The position numbers and the translations under genes are program-made. A model generated the notes under the pieces. That model was not told the origin of the DNA. It searched no databases and saw nothing but the letters and a program-made list of their open reading frames with translations. A DNA stretch of 64,000 nucleotides. Origin: Aurantimonas sp. Leaf443 (GTDB lineage Bacteria; Pseudomonadota; Alphaproteobacteria; Rhizobiales; Rhizobiaceae). Position 1 is the first letter of the stretch. Each line of letters opens with the position of its first letter. Below, one piece after another: positions 1 through 8,402 of the stretch. Where the stretch lies: NCBI RefSeq assembly GCF_001425575.1, contig NZ_LMRD01000007.1, positions 434,001-498,000 on the forward strand, in the 5' to 3' direction.

Positions 1-942
1 ATCGTCTCCTCCAGCGTCGCGGTCGACGCGCTCGTGGCGCCCCTGCACCGCTCGCTCTGGCTGATCGGCTCGCTCGTCCTCGCCCTCCTCGTTCTCAGCG
101 CCGTCTTCGGCTACGCCATCACCTCGCGCCTCACGCGCACGACGCGCGGCCTCATCGCGGCCGCGCAGGCCCTCGGCCGGCGCTTGCCCGTCGATGCCCG
201 AGAATTGCCGCTGCGCGAGGGCAACGAGATCCTGAGGGCGCTTTCGGCCGCCTCGCTCGCCCTCGACGAGCAGGACTGCGCGCTGCGCCGGGCGAACGAG
301 ACGCTGGAGGCGCGGGTGGAGGAGCGCACGCGCGCCCTCAACGAGGCGCTGCGCAAGGCCGAGGCCGCGGAAGCCATGGCCGTGCGCGCCGGCAACGAAC
401 TGGCGCGCCTCGCCACGACCGACGCGCTGACAACGCTCGCCAACCGGCGCTCCTTCGACGAGACCATCGCCGGCCATTTCGCTTGCGCCGAAGGCGAGCG
501 GGCCGCGCTCTCCCTCCTCGTGCTCGACGCCGACCATTTCAAGCGCGTCAACGACGAGCACGGCCACGATGTCGGCGACGCGGTCCTGCAGGCCCTGGCC
601 GAACGGCTCGCGGCGGATCTGCGCCTGTCGAACGACCGGATCTTCCGCATCGGCGGCGAGGAGTTCGCCGTCCTCCTGCCGGGAACCTCGCAGGCCGCGG
701 CGCTCGCCGTCTGCGCCCGCCTTCACGCGGCGGCGGCCACGGTCAGCGTGCCCGCCACGCCGATCGTGCCGGGCTCGATCACGATCAGCATCGGGATGGC
801 GACGCTCGAGCCCGGCCATCGCTCCGTTCCGGCCGATCTCTACCGCGCGGCCGACCGCGCGCTCTACCGCGCCAAGCGCTCCGGCCGGAACTGCACGCAG
901 ACCGGCTCGCTTCTCGACGAGTGCCTGCCGATGGCCAGCTGA
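1..942 (+). CDS. Membrane-anchored diguanylate cyclase (GGDEF), 5' end outside window
   Basis: This is the C-terminal part of an inner-membrane c-di-GMP synthase. The frame is open from base 1, so the true start lies upstream; the GTG at 34 is only an internal candidate. Visible in order are a membrane segment (WLIGSLVLALLVLSAVFGYAI), a HAMP-like linker, a coiled coil rich in E/A/R, and a GGDEF domain with an intact GGEEF active site in RIGGEEFAVLLPG. The allosteric inhibition site normally reads RxxD just before the active site. Here the equivalent residues are LSND, so the arginine is absent and product inhibition is probably weak or lost. The missing N-terminal part probably holds a periplasmic sensor domain (inference). 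Confidence 0.93.
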   Translation: MVSSSVAVDALVAPLHRSLWLIGSLVLALLVLSAVFGYAITSRLTRTTRGLIAAAQALGRRLPVDARELPLREGNEILRALSAASLALDEQDCALRRANETLEARVEERTRALNEALRKAEAAEAMAVRAGNELARLATTDALTTLANRRSFDETIAGHFACAEGERAALSLLVLDADHFKRVNDEHGHDVGDAVLQALAERLAADLRLSNDRIFRIGGEEFAVLLPGTSQAAALAVCARLHAAAATVSVPATPIVPGSITISIGMATLEPGHRSVPADLYRAADRALYRAKRSGRNCTQTGSLLDECLPMAS

Positions 943-1000
943 CAGGCCTCGGCGCCGTCAGGGCGCAGCGGGACGGGACGTTCCGGACGCGCGGGCGATA

Positions 1001-2305
1001 TCAGACCGCCAGTTCACGCTCCGCATAGGCCGCCTCGCCGAAGACGCGGCGATAGCGCTCGATCTCGGCGGGATCGCCGCTGGCCTTGGCGGGATTGTCC
1101 GAGAGCTTCACCGCCGGGCGCCCGTTCACCTCCGCCACCTTGCAGACGAGCGAGATCGGATCGAGCCCGGCGGTCGGCATCGGCGAGACGCCGCGGAAGT
1201 CGTTGGTGAGGTTGGTGCCCCAGCCGAAGCTCATCCGCACGCGGCCGGAGAAATGGCGGAAGACCTTCTCGATCGTGTCGATGTCGAGCCCGTCGGAGAA
1301 GACGAGAAGCTTCTCGCGCGGGTCCTCCCCCATCGAGCGCCACCAGCGGATGATCTCCTCGCCGCCCTCGATCGGCGGGGCGCTGTCGGGACGGAAGCCC
1401 GTCCAGCGCGCCAGCCAGGGCGGTGCGCTTTTCAGGAAGGAGGCCGTGCCGAACGTGTCGGGCAGGACGATGAGCAGGTTGCCGTCGTAATAGCTCTGCC
1501 ATTCGCGCAGCACCTCGTAGGGCGCCTGGCGAAGGGCCGTCTCGCTCTCGGCGAGCGCGGCCAGCACCATGGGCAGTTCGTGCGCGTTGGTGCCGATGGC
1601 CTCGAGATCGGTCTCCATGGCGAGGAGCACGTTGGAGGAGCCGAGGAAGCGATCGCCGAGCCCTTCCTTGAGGGCCTCCACGCACCAGCGCTGCCACAGG
1701 AAGGAATGGCGACGCCGCGTGCCGAAATCGGAGATGCGCAGTCCCGGCAGCGCCTGCAGGCGCTCCACCTTCTCCCACATCTTGGCCTTGGCCCGTGCGT
1801 AGAGCACGTCGAGCTCGAAGCGCTTCAGGTCCTTCATCGCCGCGCGCGAGCGCAGCTCGTTGACGATGGCGAGCGCGGGGATCTCCCACATCATCGTGTC
1901 GGTCCACGACCCGTGGAAGTCGAGTTCGAACTGTCCGTCGACGACGCGAAGCTCGTAGGGCGGCAGCCGGAAGTCGGCGAGCCATTCCAGGAAGTCGGGA
2001 CGGAAGATCTGCCGCGTCCCGTAGAACGTGTTGCCGGCCAGCCAGATCATCTCGCGCTTGGTGAAGCGCAGCGAGCGCGCGTGGTCGAGCTGGGCCCGAA
2101 GTTCCCGCTCGTCGATCAGCTCGGCGAGGCGCACGCGGCGCGTTCGGTTGATGAGCGAGAAGGTGACGTCGACCTGCGGATGCAGTCCGCGGATCATCTG
2201 CAGCATCAGGAGCTTGTAGAAATCCGTGTCGAGCAGCGAGCGCACGATCGGATCGAGCTTGAACGTGTGGTTCCAGACCCGCGTCGAGATGTCCGTGGCG
2301 ACCAT
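1001..2305 (-). CDS. pncB: Nicotinate phosphoribosyltransferase
   Basis: This cytosolic enzyme of the Preiss-Handler NAD salvage pathway makes nicotinate mononucleotide from nicotinate and PRPP with ATP. The protein is 434 residues, the usual length of rhizobial PncB. It opens with the family-typical [20 protein letters not shown] and keeps the GTNAHELPM segment with the histidine phosphorylated in the E. coli enzyme. I chose the ATG at 2305 over an in-frame ATG at 2368 because GGAG lies six bases upstream of it and the homologous N-terminus begins there. It is a single gene, convergent with the cyclase. No regulator is visible nearby. Confidence 0.96.
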   Translation of the reverse strand: MVATDISTRVWNHTFKLDPIVRSLLDTDFYKLLMLQMIRGLHPQVDVTFSLINRTRRVRLAELIDERELRAQLDHARSLRFTKREMIWLAGNTFYGTRQIFRPDFLEWLADFRLPPYELRVVDGQFELDFHGSWTDTMMWEIPALAIVNELRSRAAMKDLKRFELDVLYARAKAKMWEKVERLQALPGLRISDFGTRRRHSFLWQRWCVEALKEGLGDRFLGSSNVLLAMETDLEAIGTNAHELPMVLAALAESETALRQAPYEVLREWQSYYDGNLLIVLPDTFGTASFLKSAPPWLARWTGFRPDSAPPIEGGEEIIRWWRSMGEDPREKLLVFSDGLDIDTIEKVFRHFSGRVRMSFGWGTNLTNDFRGVSPMPTAGLDPISLVCKVAEVNGRPAVKLSDNPAKASGDPAEIERYRRVFGEAAYAERELAV

Positions 2306-2444
2306 GACCGTCTCCGCGCCCGTGCCTGCTTCGAGCCGCCGGACGTTTCCGGCCGGGCGCCGTCCCACGCCGGGCGAGTCCCGGCGCGGCCCTCTGGTAG
2401 AGCCTTTCGGCCCCTAAGGAAAGATTATCGGCAGGACCGGTCGC

Positions 2445-2639
2445 TCAGCCGGCGCCGCCGTCGGCATCGCCCCCGCCCTTCTGCGGCAGCGAGCCGGCAC
2501 CCGGCGTCGCCTCCTCGTTGGTGAGGTCGGGCCTGGCATGGGGTCCGGCGGCGGGCCCGCCGGTCTGCTGCGGCTCCGCGCGCCCTGGCGCCTTGGATGG
2601 CGTGTCCTTCAATTCGTCCGGCGTTCTCGACGGGTCCAT
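2445..2639 (-). CDS. Small Pro/Gly-rich hypothetical protein (64 aa)
   Basis: A very short reading frame with an excellent ribosome site (GAGGAG six bases before ATG) sits between pncB and the epimerase gene. The product is 64 residues, hydrophilic, low-complexity and rich in P, G, A, D and E, starting MDPSRTPDELKDTP. There is no signal peptide, membrane segment or known domain. It resembles the small disordered proteins common in Hyphomicrobiales, but I recognise no family. The ribosome site is the main support for it being a gene. Confidence 0.6.
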   Translation of the reverse strand: MDPSRTPDELKDTPSKAPGRAEPQQTGGPAAGPHARPDLTNEEATPGAGSLPQKGGGDADGGAG

Positions 2640-2707
2640 GGCGATCTCCTCGGCGTTCTTCTCCGAGGAAACGGCGCCCGCGCCGGGACGTTGCGTCGAA
2701 CCTGTCC

Positions 2708-3589
2708 TCAGAGGCGCACGCGCCAGACGAAGGCGCGCGTCTCGCCGGGGGCGAGCACGAGAATGCCGGGCTTGTCCATGAAGTCGCCGTCCCAGCCCTG
2801 CGGGCTCGCCATCCCGTACCAGGGCTCGATGCACACGAAAGGCGCCTCGCCCGGCTTCGACCAGATGCCGAGATCCTTGAACCCCTCCCAGGAGACCTCG
2901 ATCTCGCGGATCACCGCGCCCTCCGGCGAGAGCGCGGCGTAGCGCACGCTGCGGCTCGCCACGTCCGGCATGACGATCGCGTCGCGGGCGAAGAGCGCCG
3001 GGTCGAGCGGCAGTTCCCGTTCCTCGAAGGGCGGCGCCTTGCCCTCGCCCAGAAGCCCGCCCTCGACGACGGCGAGCACCTGGCCCGTCTCGGGCTTTTC
3101 GAAGGTGATGCGATGGTCGGTGCGCGCGACGCCGGAGACGAGCGGCCAGGCGAAGGCGGGATGGGCGCCGACGCCGCAGGGCAGCGGCCCCTCGCCCGGA
3201 TTGGTCACGCGCGTCGTGCAGGACAGCGTGCCTTCGCGCACGGCGTAGACGAGGTCGAGCACGAAGGCGAACGGGTACTGGGCGCGCGTGGCCTCGTCGT
3301 CCACGAGGCGCAGCGTCACGCTCGTCTCGTCGGCTTCGACCAGCGAGAAGGCGGCGTCGCGCGCGAAGCCGTGCTTGGGCAGCGTGTGGACGGCGCCGGC
3401 ATGGCGCAGGCGGTCGCCCGCGAGCGCGCCGACGGTCGGGAAGAGCACCGGCGCGTGGCGCGGCCATTGCGGCCCGGCCTGCCAGAGGAGTTCGGCGCCC
3501 GACGCGTCGGTGAGGCTCGTCAGCTCCGCGCCGCGGCTCGCCACCTGCGCGCCGATGCCCTGCGAGGCGATGCGATAGGACCCGTCCAT
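2708..3589 (-). CDS. Aldose 1-epimerase family protein (LacX-like)
   Basis: The protein has 293 residues and the galactose-mutarotase beta-sandwich fold. It probably equilibrates anomers of a sugar or sugar phosphate in the cytosol. Family-typical stretches are LLWQAGPQWPRHAPVLFPTVG near residue 35, LPKHGFARD around 70, GVGAHPAFAWPL around 150 and the acidic CIEPWYG near the C-terminus. The pattern is closer to the LacX/YeaD type than to GalM. The ATG at 3589 begins exactly where homologous proteins begin; upstream in-frame codons are low-complexity. A second, more GalM-like protein is encoded at 16.4 kb. The substrate is unknown. Confidence 0.88.
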   Translation of the reverse strand: MDGSYRIASQGIGAQVASRGAELTSLTDASGAELLWQAGPQWPRHAPVLFPTVGALAGDRLRHAGAVHTLPKHGFARDAAFSLVEADETSVTLRLVDDEATRAQYPFAFVLDLVYAVREGTLSCTTRVTNPGEGPLPCGVGAHPAFAWPLVSGVARTDHRITFEKPETGQVLAVVEGGLLGEGKAPPFEERELPLDPALFARDAIVMPDVASRSVRYAALSPEGAVIREIEVSWEGFKDLGIWSKPGEAPFVCIEPWYGMASPQGWDGDFMDKPGILVLAPGETRAFVWRVRL

Positions 3590-3707
3590 TGGCGCCCGTC
3601 TCCCGATCCGTTGATTCTGGCGCGGCGAGGACCCGCGCGGCGGCCGCGAGATAAGCCGCGCCCGGGCGGCGGGGCAAGAGGCGGGCCCTTGGGCCGCGCC
3701 CCGGGGC

Positions 3708-3953
3708 TCAGCTCGTCGGGTGGACGCGCGTCCGCACCCAGTCCTCGGCCGCGCCGAGATCGGCGAAGAGCGGCGGCTCGACATCCGCGATGCCGGCGAA
3801 GGAGGCCTCCACCGCCCAAAGGCCGCGGTTGCAGCCGTGGCTCTCGTCCTCCAGGAGCACGAGGACCGCCACGAGAAGGCCGTCGGCGAGGACCAGCCGG
3901 CCCTCCCGGTCGTCCGACCCTGTCGCGATCCCGATGACCTGGAACTCGATCAC
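3708..3953 (-). CDS. Small conserved-looking protein coupled to Crp/Fnr regulator (81 aa)
   Basis: This 81-residue frame starts at a GTG that overlaps the TGA stop of the upstream Crp/Fnr gene, the GTGA arrangement expected for translational coupling. The product begins MIEFQVIGIATGS and contains a hydrophobic strand (GLLVAVLVLLE) followed by a tryptophan-bearing segment. It ends RTRVHPTS. It has no signal peptide and no family I recognise. The coupling and strand-like pattern suggest a small cytosolic partner of the regulator (inference). Confidence 0.62.
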   Translation of the reverse strand: MIEFQVIGIATGSDDREGRLVLADGLLVAVLVLLEDESHGCNRGLWAVEASFAGIADVEPPLFADLGAAEDWVRTRVHPTS

Positions 3954-4696
3954 GTCACGTCCGCAGTCTCCATCAGCCGCCCCTCGCGCAAGGGTCTGAA
4001 ATGCAGGTAGCTGGGGTCGAACTCGGCGAACTCGCGCAGCGCCTCGACGTCGGGAATGGTGATCTCGCGGCTCGTCTGCGAGATGAGGCCGCTGCGGCGC
4101 AGATGCTGCAGGGCGCGGTTCACCGACACGGTGGTCAGCCCGACCGTGTCGGCCAGCTCGGTCTGCGAGAGCGAGAGGCGGAACGAGCTCTCCGTCGCCT
4201 CGCCCACGACGAGGAGCCGCAGGTGGAGTTCGGCCAGGATATGGGCGACGCGCCTGTCGGCCGGGCGGCGGCCGATATTGACGAGCCATTCGCGGCAGAT
4301 CGCGCCTTCGACGAGTTCCGACCACCAGAGCGCGCGCGCCAGCATCGGCCGCGCCGTGAGCTTCAGGATGTCGGCCTCGCTCAGATGCACGACCCGGCAG
4401 CGCGTGCGGGCGGCGATCGAGTGGTCCATCTTGTCGAGCAGGAAGCCGAACAGATCGCAGAAGTCGCCCGGCACGAGATAGCCGATGATCTGGCGCTTGC
4501 CGTCCGGCAGCACCTTGTAGCGATAGGCCTGGCCGGACAGGATGACGTGGACCTTCTCCGAGCGCGCGCCCTCGCTGCTGATGTCGGTGCCGGGCGCCAC
4601 GTCCTCGCCGTGCCCGACGATGCGCTCCACGAAGCGCCGGTCCTCTTCGGGAAGCGGATGAAGAGCCGTCAGTTTGGCGATCAGCGCCTTGGCCAT
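3950..4696 (-). CDS. Crp/Fnr-family transcriptional regulator
   Basis: The 248-residue regulator has a cyclic-nucleotide-type sensory beta-roll (about residues 25-125, including LPDGKRQIIGYLVPGDFCDLF) and a C-terminal winged helix. The recognition segment is visible in SQTELADTVGLTTVSVNRAL (about 173-192). No FNR-type cysteine cluster is seen, so it is not an iron-sulfur oxygen sensor. The ligand is unknown. It is followed by a coupled 81-residue gene. The preceding gene on this strand is an aldo/keto reductase separated by a hairpin terminator, so the two are likely independent transcripts. Confidence 0.93.
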   Translation of the reverse strand: MAKALIAKLTALHPLPEEDRRFVERIVGHGEDVAPGTDISSEGARSEKVHVILSGQAYRYKVLPDGKRQIIGYLVPGDFCDLFGFLLDKMDHSIAARTRCRVVHLSEADILKLTARPMLARALWWSELVEGAICREWLVNIGRRPADRRVAHILAELHLRLLVVGEATESSFRLSLSQTELADTVGLTTVSVNRALQHLRRSGLISQTSREITIPDVEALREFAEFDPSYLHFRPLREGRLMETADVT

Positions 4697-4825
4697 CGTA
4701 TGTTCGATCCTGTCGTGATCCTGCGGACGTGAAGGGCTAGCAGAGCACGAAAGCGCTGGCGAGAGAACGACGCTTTGCCGGCACCCGGTCGGTCGGACCG
4801 GCGCCAGGGCAGCCTCGGACGGGGC

Positions 4826-4851
4826 GCCGGGCGGCCTCGGGCCCGCCCGGC
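4826..4851 (-). terminator. GC-rich hairpin after aldo/keto reductase gene
   Basis: GCCGGGCGG (4826-4834) pairs with CCGCCCGGC (4843-4851) around an 8-nt loop. The hairpin begins 8 bases past the reductase stop codon on the minus strand. No clear U-run follows, so termination is inferred from position and stem strength. Confidence 0.5.
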
Positions 4852-4858
4852 TCCGGCC

Positions 4859-5899
4859 TCACATCGGCATCGGCGCGCGGCGGTGCAGGTCGGCGATCCC
4901 GGCCATGACCTCGGGCGGGAGCACGAGGTCGCAGGCCCCCAGATCCACCGTCAGCTGCTCCATCGACGTCGCGCCGATGATGGCGGCGGTCACGAAGGGC
5001 CGCGTCAGGCAGAAGGCGATGGCCATCTGCGCCGGATCGAGCCCGTGCTCGCGGGCGAGCGCCACGTAGCCGTCCGTCACGGCGAGGACGTGGGGCGTGA
5101 AGCGGCCGCCGAGATCGCTGCGGATCGAGGCGCGCGAGCCGGGCGGCACGATGCCGCCGGCATACTTGCCGGTGAGAAGACCCGCGGCGAGCGGCGACCA
5201 GGCGAGAAGGCCGACATCCTCGTGGACGCTGAGTTCGGCGAGGTCGAGGTCGAAGGTCCGGCACAGGAGACTGTACTCGTTCTGCAGGCTCGCCACCCGC
5301 GGCAGGCCGCGGCGCTCGGCCAGTTCCAGGAACTTCGCCGTGCCCCAGGCCGTGTCGTTGGAGAGGCCGACATGGGCGATCTTGCCGGCCTCGACGAGCC
5401 GGCCGAGCGCCTCCAGCGTCGCCTCCATGTCGTCGAGCACGGCCGCGTTGTCGCGCCCGCTCGGGTCGTAGTCGAAGGCCTGGCGGAAATGGTAGGAGCC
5501 GCGATTGGGCCAGTGCAGCTGGTAGAGGTCGATCGTCTCGACGCGAAGGCGCTTCAGGCTGGCCTCGACCGCGCGCTCGAGATTGTCGGCGTCGATGGCC
5601 GCCCCGTCGCGGGCCATGCCGCCCTTGCCGGTGATCTTGGTGGCGAGGACGAGCCCGTCCCGCTTGCCCGAGCGCGACAGCCAGTCGCCGATGATCTCCT
5701 CGGTCCGCCCGACCGTCTCGGCCTTCATCGGCGTCGTCGGATACATCTCGGCCGTGTCGATGAAGTTGACGCCGGCATCGAGCGCGGCGTCGAGCTGGCG
5801 GTCGGCCTCGGCCTGGTCGTTCTGGCTGCCCCAGGTCATCGAACCGAGGCAGATCTCGCTGACCATCAGGCCGGTGCGGCCGAGCGGGCGCTTCTTCAT
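4859..5899 (-). CDS. NADP-dependent aldo/keto reductase (Tas-like)
   Basis: The protein has 346 residues and begins MKKRPLGRTGLMVSEICLGSM, typical of the Tas branch of the aldo/keto reductase superfamily. The catalytic tetrad is visible: Asp and Tyr in FIDTAEMYPT, Lys in LATKITGKG and His in YQLHWPNR. The C-terminal cofactor loop IIGATSMEQL is present. It would reduce carbonyls with NADPH in the cytosol; the natural substrate is not predictable. It is transcribed alone, divergent from the membrane protein gene at 6138, with about 240 bp between them. Confidence 0.92.
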   Translation of the reverse strand: MKKRPLGRTGLMVSEICLGSMTWGSQNDQAEADRQLDAALDAGVNFIDTAEMYPTTPMKAETVGRTEEIIGDWLSRSGKRDGLVLATKITGKGGMARDGAAIDADNLERAVEASLKRLRVETIDLYQLHWPNRGSYHFRQAFDYDPSGRDNAAVLDDMEATLEALGRLVEAGKIAHVGLSNDTAWGTAKFLELAERRGLPRVASLQNEYSLLCRTFDLDLAELSVHEDVGLLAWSPLAAGLLTGKYAGGIVPPGSRASIRSDLGGRFTPHVLAVTDGYVALAREHGLDPAQMAIAFCLTRPFVTAAIIGATSMEQLTVDLGACDLVLPPEVMAGIADLHRRAPMPM

Positions 5900-6137
5900 G
5901 GGACAATCCTGGATGGGAGAGGAAAGGGATCGGGGAAAGGGAAAGGACAGGCTCTAGGACATTGCGCCGGCAATCGCCACCGCGTCGCGTCGCAGCGCGC
6001 CGCGCGTCGCGGGCTTGAAGGAGAGAAGGGCAAGGATATCTCCCGATGGCAGCCGCGCTGCAGGCAGGAAGGAACCGGTGGCGTGCGTGTCTGATATCGA
6101 TCTGCCCGAAGGCGTGGGGCGTGGCCATCTCGAAGGC

Positions 6138-6614
6138 ATGACGAAGATCCAGCGTCATGCGAGCCCCCTCTCGCTGGTCGTCCTCGGCGCCATCCTCCTC
6201 GTCGCCCTCTCCGGCTTTCTCGGCGGCGGCGCGCCGGCCCGCCATGTGGCGGAGCGGCCGGAGGCGCTGCTGGCCGTGAGCGTGCCCGACATCCTGCGCA
6301 ACGGCGAGTTCTTCGAGATGGTGGTGCGCCTCGAGGCCCGCTCTCCGGTCGGCGACCTGACGCTCGGCGTCGAGCCGTCGCTCTGGGCCGACATGACGCA
6401 GAACACGATGATCCCGGCGGCCGGCGAGGAAAGCTACGCGGACGGGCTGTTCCGCTTCGCCTATGGCCCGGTCGAGGCCGGATCGGCCGTGGAGGTGAAG
6501 ATGGACCTGCAGATCAATCCCGACCTTCTCGGCGGCACGCGGGGCGACGTCGTGCTCCTCGACGGCGAGCGCGAGCTTTTGCGCCTGCCGGTCGCCATCG
6601 CGGTGCGCCCCTGA
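6138..6614 (+). CDS. Membrane-anchored periplasmic hypothetical protein (158 aa)
   Basis: One hydrophobic N-terminal segment (LSLVVLGAILLVALSGFLGGG) is followed by about 120 residues predicted to lie in the periplasm, with alternating strand-like stretches and no cysteine. The ATG at 6138 is the first start that places the hydrophobic segment near the N-terminus. Its stop overlaps the start of the DUF421 gene (TGATG), so the two are almost certainly co-translated. It may act as the periplasmic partner of that protein (inference). No family was recognised. Confidence 0.75.
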   Translation: MTKIQRHASPLSLVVLGAILLVALSGFLGGGAPARHVAERPEALLAVSVPDILRNGEFFEMVVRLEARSPVGDLTLGVEPSLWADMTQNTMIPAAGEESYADGLFRFAYGPVEAGSAVEVKMDLQINPDLLGGTRGDVVLLDGERELLRLPVAIAVRP

Positions 6615-7105
6615 TGGACATCGTTCTGCGCGCGACGGCCATGTTCGCCGTCCTCTTCCTCCTGCTTCGGCTTCTGGGCAAGCGCGAGCTCAGCCAGATG
6701 ACGCCGTTCGAGCTCATCGTGCTCGTCGTGATGGGCGATCTCGTGCAGCAGGGCGTCACCCACAACGACTTCTCGGTGACGGGCGCGCTGCTCGCCATCG
6801 TCACCTTCGCCTTCTGGGGCGTGGTCCTGTCCTGGGCGACCTATCTCTCGCCGCGCGCCGAGCGCTGGCTGGAGAGCGAACCGCGGGTCATCATCAAGGA
6901 CGGGATCCTGCGCGAGGAGAACCTGCGCCGCGACCGCATCACCCGCCGCGAGGTGGAATCGGAGATGCGCCTGGCCGGCATCGCCTCCATGCGCGACGTC
7001 GCCTGGGCGATCCTGGAGCCGCAGGGGCGCATCTCCTTCATCAAGGCCGATCCAGGCGGCGAGCCGAGCCGCCAGACCGCCGCCGACGGCAGCGCCGCGA
7101 CCTGA
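6614..7105 (+). CDS. DUF421 (YetF-type) membrane protein
   Basis: The protein has 163 residues with an N-terminal hydrophobic bundle: VLRATAMFAVLFLLLRLLGK, then ELIVLVVMGDLVQQGV and LLAIVTFAFWGVVLSWATYL. A soluble YetF C-terminal domain follows, with ...EPRVIIKDGILREENLRRDRI. The LLGKRELSQMTPFELIVLVVMGD signature is diagnostic of DUF421. The function is unknown in general; in Bacillus members are linked to spores or stress. It is the second gene of a tight cluster (anchored protein, DUF421, DUF2256). Confidence 0.92.
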   Translation: MDIVLRATAMFAVLFLLLRLLGKRELSQMTPFELIVLVVMGDLVQQGVTHNDFSVTGALLAIVTFAFWGVVLSWATYLSPRAERWLESEPRVIIKDGILREENLRRDRITRREVESEMRLAGIASMRDVAWAILEPQGRISFIKADPGGEPSRQTAADGSAAT

Positions 7106-7115
7106 CGCCAGCCCG

Positions 7116-7292
7116 ATGCCGAAGATGCGCCGCAAGGCCGACCTCCCCGCCAAGACCTGCGCGCAGTGCGGCCGCCCGATGGTGTGGCGCAAGGCCTGGG
7201 CCAAGACGTGGGACGCGGTGAAATATTGCTCCGAGCGCTGCCGCTCGCAGGCCAAGGCGACGCCCGGCGGGGCGGACGGCGCGCAGCCGTGA
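7116..7292 (+). CDS. DUF2256 zinc-ribbon protein (58 aa)
   Basis: A 58-residue protein starts MPKMRRKADLPAKTC. Two cysteine pairs, CAQCGRP and CSERCR, are separated by about 20 residues and enclose the diagnostic VWRKAWAKTWDAVKYC block. This is the complete DUF2256 family, a compact predicted zinc ribbon of unknown role, often found next to photolyase-like or stress genes. It starts 10 bases after the DUF421 stop, so it is probably in the same transcript. It is too short to be found by length cut-offs. Confidence 0.9.
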   Translation: MPKMRRKADLPAKTCAQCGRPMVWRKAWAKTWDAVKYCSERCRSQAKATPGGADGAQP

Positions 7293-7301
7293 GCCGGCAC
7301 G

Positions 7302-7322
7302 GCCGGGGCGTGCGGCCCCGGC
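7302..7322. terminator. Bidirectional hairpin between convergent DUF2256 and PhnA genes
   Basis: GCCGGGGC (7302-7309) pairs with GCCCCGGC (7315-7322) around a 5-nt loop. It lies exactly in the 31-bp space between two convergent stop codons. Confidence 0.6.
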
Positions 7323-7323
7323 G

Positions 7324-7545
7324 TCAGGCCTTCTTGAGGAACTCGGTGCGCAGCACGAGGCCCTTCACCTTCTCCACGTTGCATTCCACGAGCGCGGGAT
7401 CGTCCGTCAGGCGGATGTTGCGCACCAGCGTGCCGCGCTTCAGCGTCACGGACGTGCCCTTCACCTTCAGATCCTTGACGAGCGTCACGCCGTCCCCGTC
7501 GCAGAGCGGCGTTCCGTTCGCATCCTTCACCACGGGGTCGGTCAT
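7324..7545 (-). CDS. PhnA-domain protein (short YjdM type)
   Basis: A 73-residue protein starts MTDPVVKDANGTPLCDGDGV and carries the conserved VKDLKVKGTS, KRGTLVRNIRL and KVKGLVLRTEFLKKA blocks of the PhnA C-terminal domain. E. coli YjdM/PhnA is longer because of an N-terminal zinc ribbon, which is missing here. Despite the historical name, this family is not an established phosphonate hydrolase; its role is unclear. The ATG at 7545 is chosen over an in-frame ATG at 7593 because homology starts there and a GGAG lies upstream. Confidence 0.88.
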   Translation of the reverse strand: MTDPVVKDANGTPLCDGDGVTLVKDLKVKGTSVTLKRGTLVRNIRLTDDPALVECNVEKVKGLVLRTEFLKKA

Positions 7546-7610
7546 CGAAGAGGTCTCCAGCGCGCCGGGAGCGGCCGCGGGGCTTCCTATCACGACCGGC
7601 GGCGCCTCCG

Positions 7611-8402
7611 TCAGCCGGCGAGCGCCATCGGCAGGGCGCGGCCGGGATGGCGCACGATCGTCATGGGAATGCCGTAGATGCGCTCCAGCCCCTCCCCCGT
7701 CATGACGCTCTCGGGATCGCCGCGCGCCACGAGCCGGCCGTCGCGAAGCGCCAGGAGCTCGTCGCAGAAGCGGGCGGCCATGTTGACGTCGTGCAGCACG
7801 ACGACGACGCTAAGGGCCCGCTCGCGCGACAGCCGGGCGACGAGGTCGAGCACCTCCACCTGATGGGCGACGTCGAGGGCCGAGATCGGTTCGTCGAGGA
7901 GGAGGCAGCGCGCGTCCTGCGCGACCAGCATGGCGATCCAGGCGCGCTGGCGCTCGCCGCCCGACAGCGTGTCCACCGCGCGCTCGGCGAGGGCGGACAG
8001 ATCCGTCAGCGCTAGCGCCTCCTCCACCTTGCGCCCGTCCTCGGCGGAGAAGCGGCCGAGCGCGCCATGCCAGGGATAGCGGCCGAGCGCCACGAGCTCT
8101 CGCACCCGCAGTCCCTCCGTCGCGGGCGGATGCTGCGGCAGGTAGGCGACGCGCCTGGCGAAGTCGCGATCCCCGTAGGCGGCGAGCGGCCGGTCGCCGA
8201 GGCGGATGGCGCCACCGCTCGGCGCATCCTGGCGCGCCAGCATCTTCAGGAGCGTCGACTTGCCCGAGCCGTTGCGGCCGAGAAGGCCGGTGACCCGGCC
8301 GGGCGCCAGCGCAAGCGTCAGCGGATGCAGGAGCGTCCGGCCGCCGATCGCCTTGTGGACGCCGGAGAGGACGAAGGTCGCGCCGCGCGAGGGATCGGTC
8401 AT
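7611..8402 (-). CDS. fhuC: Ferric-siderophore ABC transporter ATPase
   Basis: This is a 263-residue cytosolic nucleotide-binding subunit. The Walker A is GRNGSGKST, the Q-loop region is AYLPQHPP, the signature is LSGGERQRAWIAM, the Walker B is CLLLDEPISALD and the switch histidine is VVLHDVN. The FecE/FhuC subgroup typically carries this layout. Its start codon overlaps the stop of the fused permease gene (ATGA), so the order of translation is binding protein, permease, ATPase. It powers import of a hydroxamate-type or similar ferric chelate; the exact siderophore cannot be read from the sequence. Confidence 0.93.
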   Translation of the reverse strand: MTDPSRGATFVLSGVHKAIGGRTLLHPLTLALAPGRVTGLLGRNGSGKSTLLKMLARQDAPSGGAIRLGDRPLAAYGDRDFARRVAYLPQHPPATEGLRVRELVALGRYPWHGALGRFSAEDGRKVEEALALTDLSALAERAVDTLSGGERQRAWIAMLVAQDARCLLLDEPISALDVAHQVEVLDLVARLSRERALSVVVVLHDVNMAARFCDELLALRDGRLVARGDPESVMTGEGLERIYGIPMTIVRHPGRALPMALAG

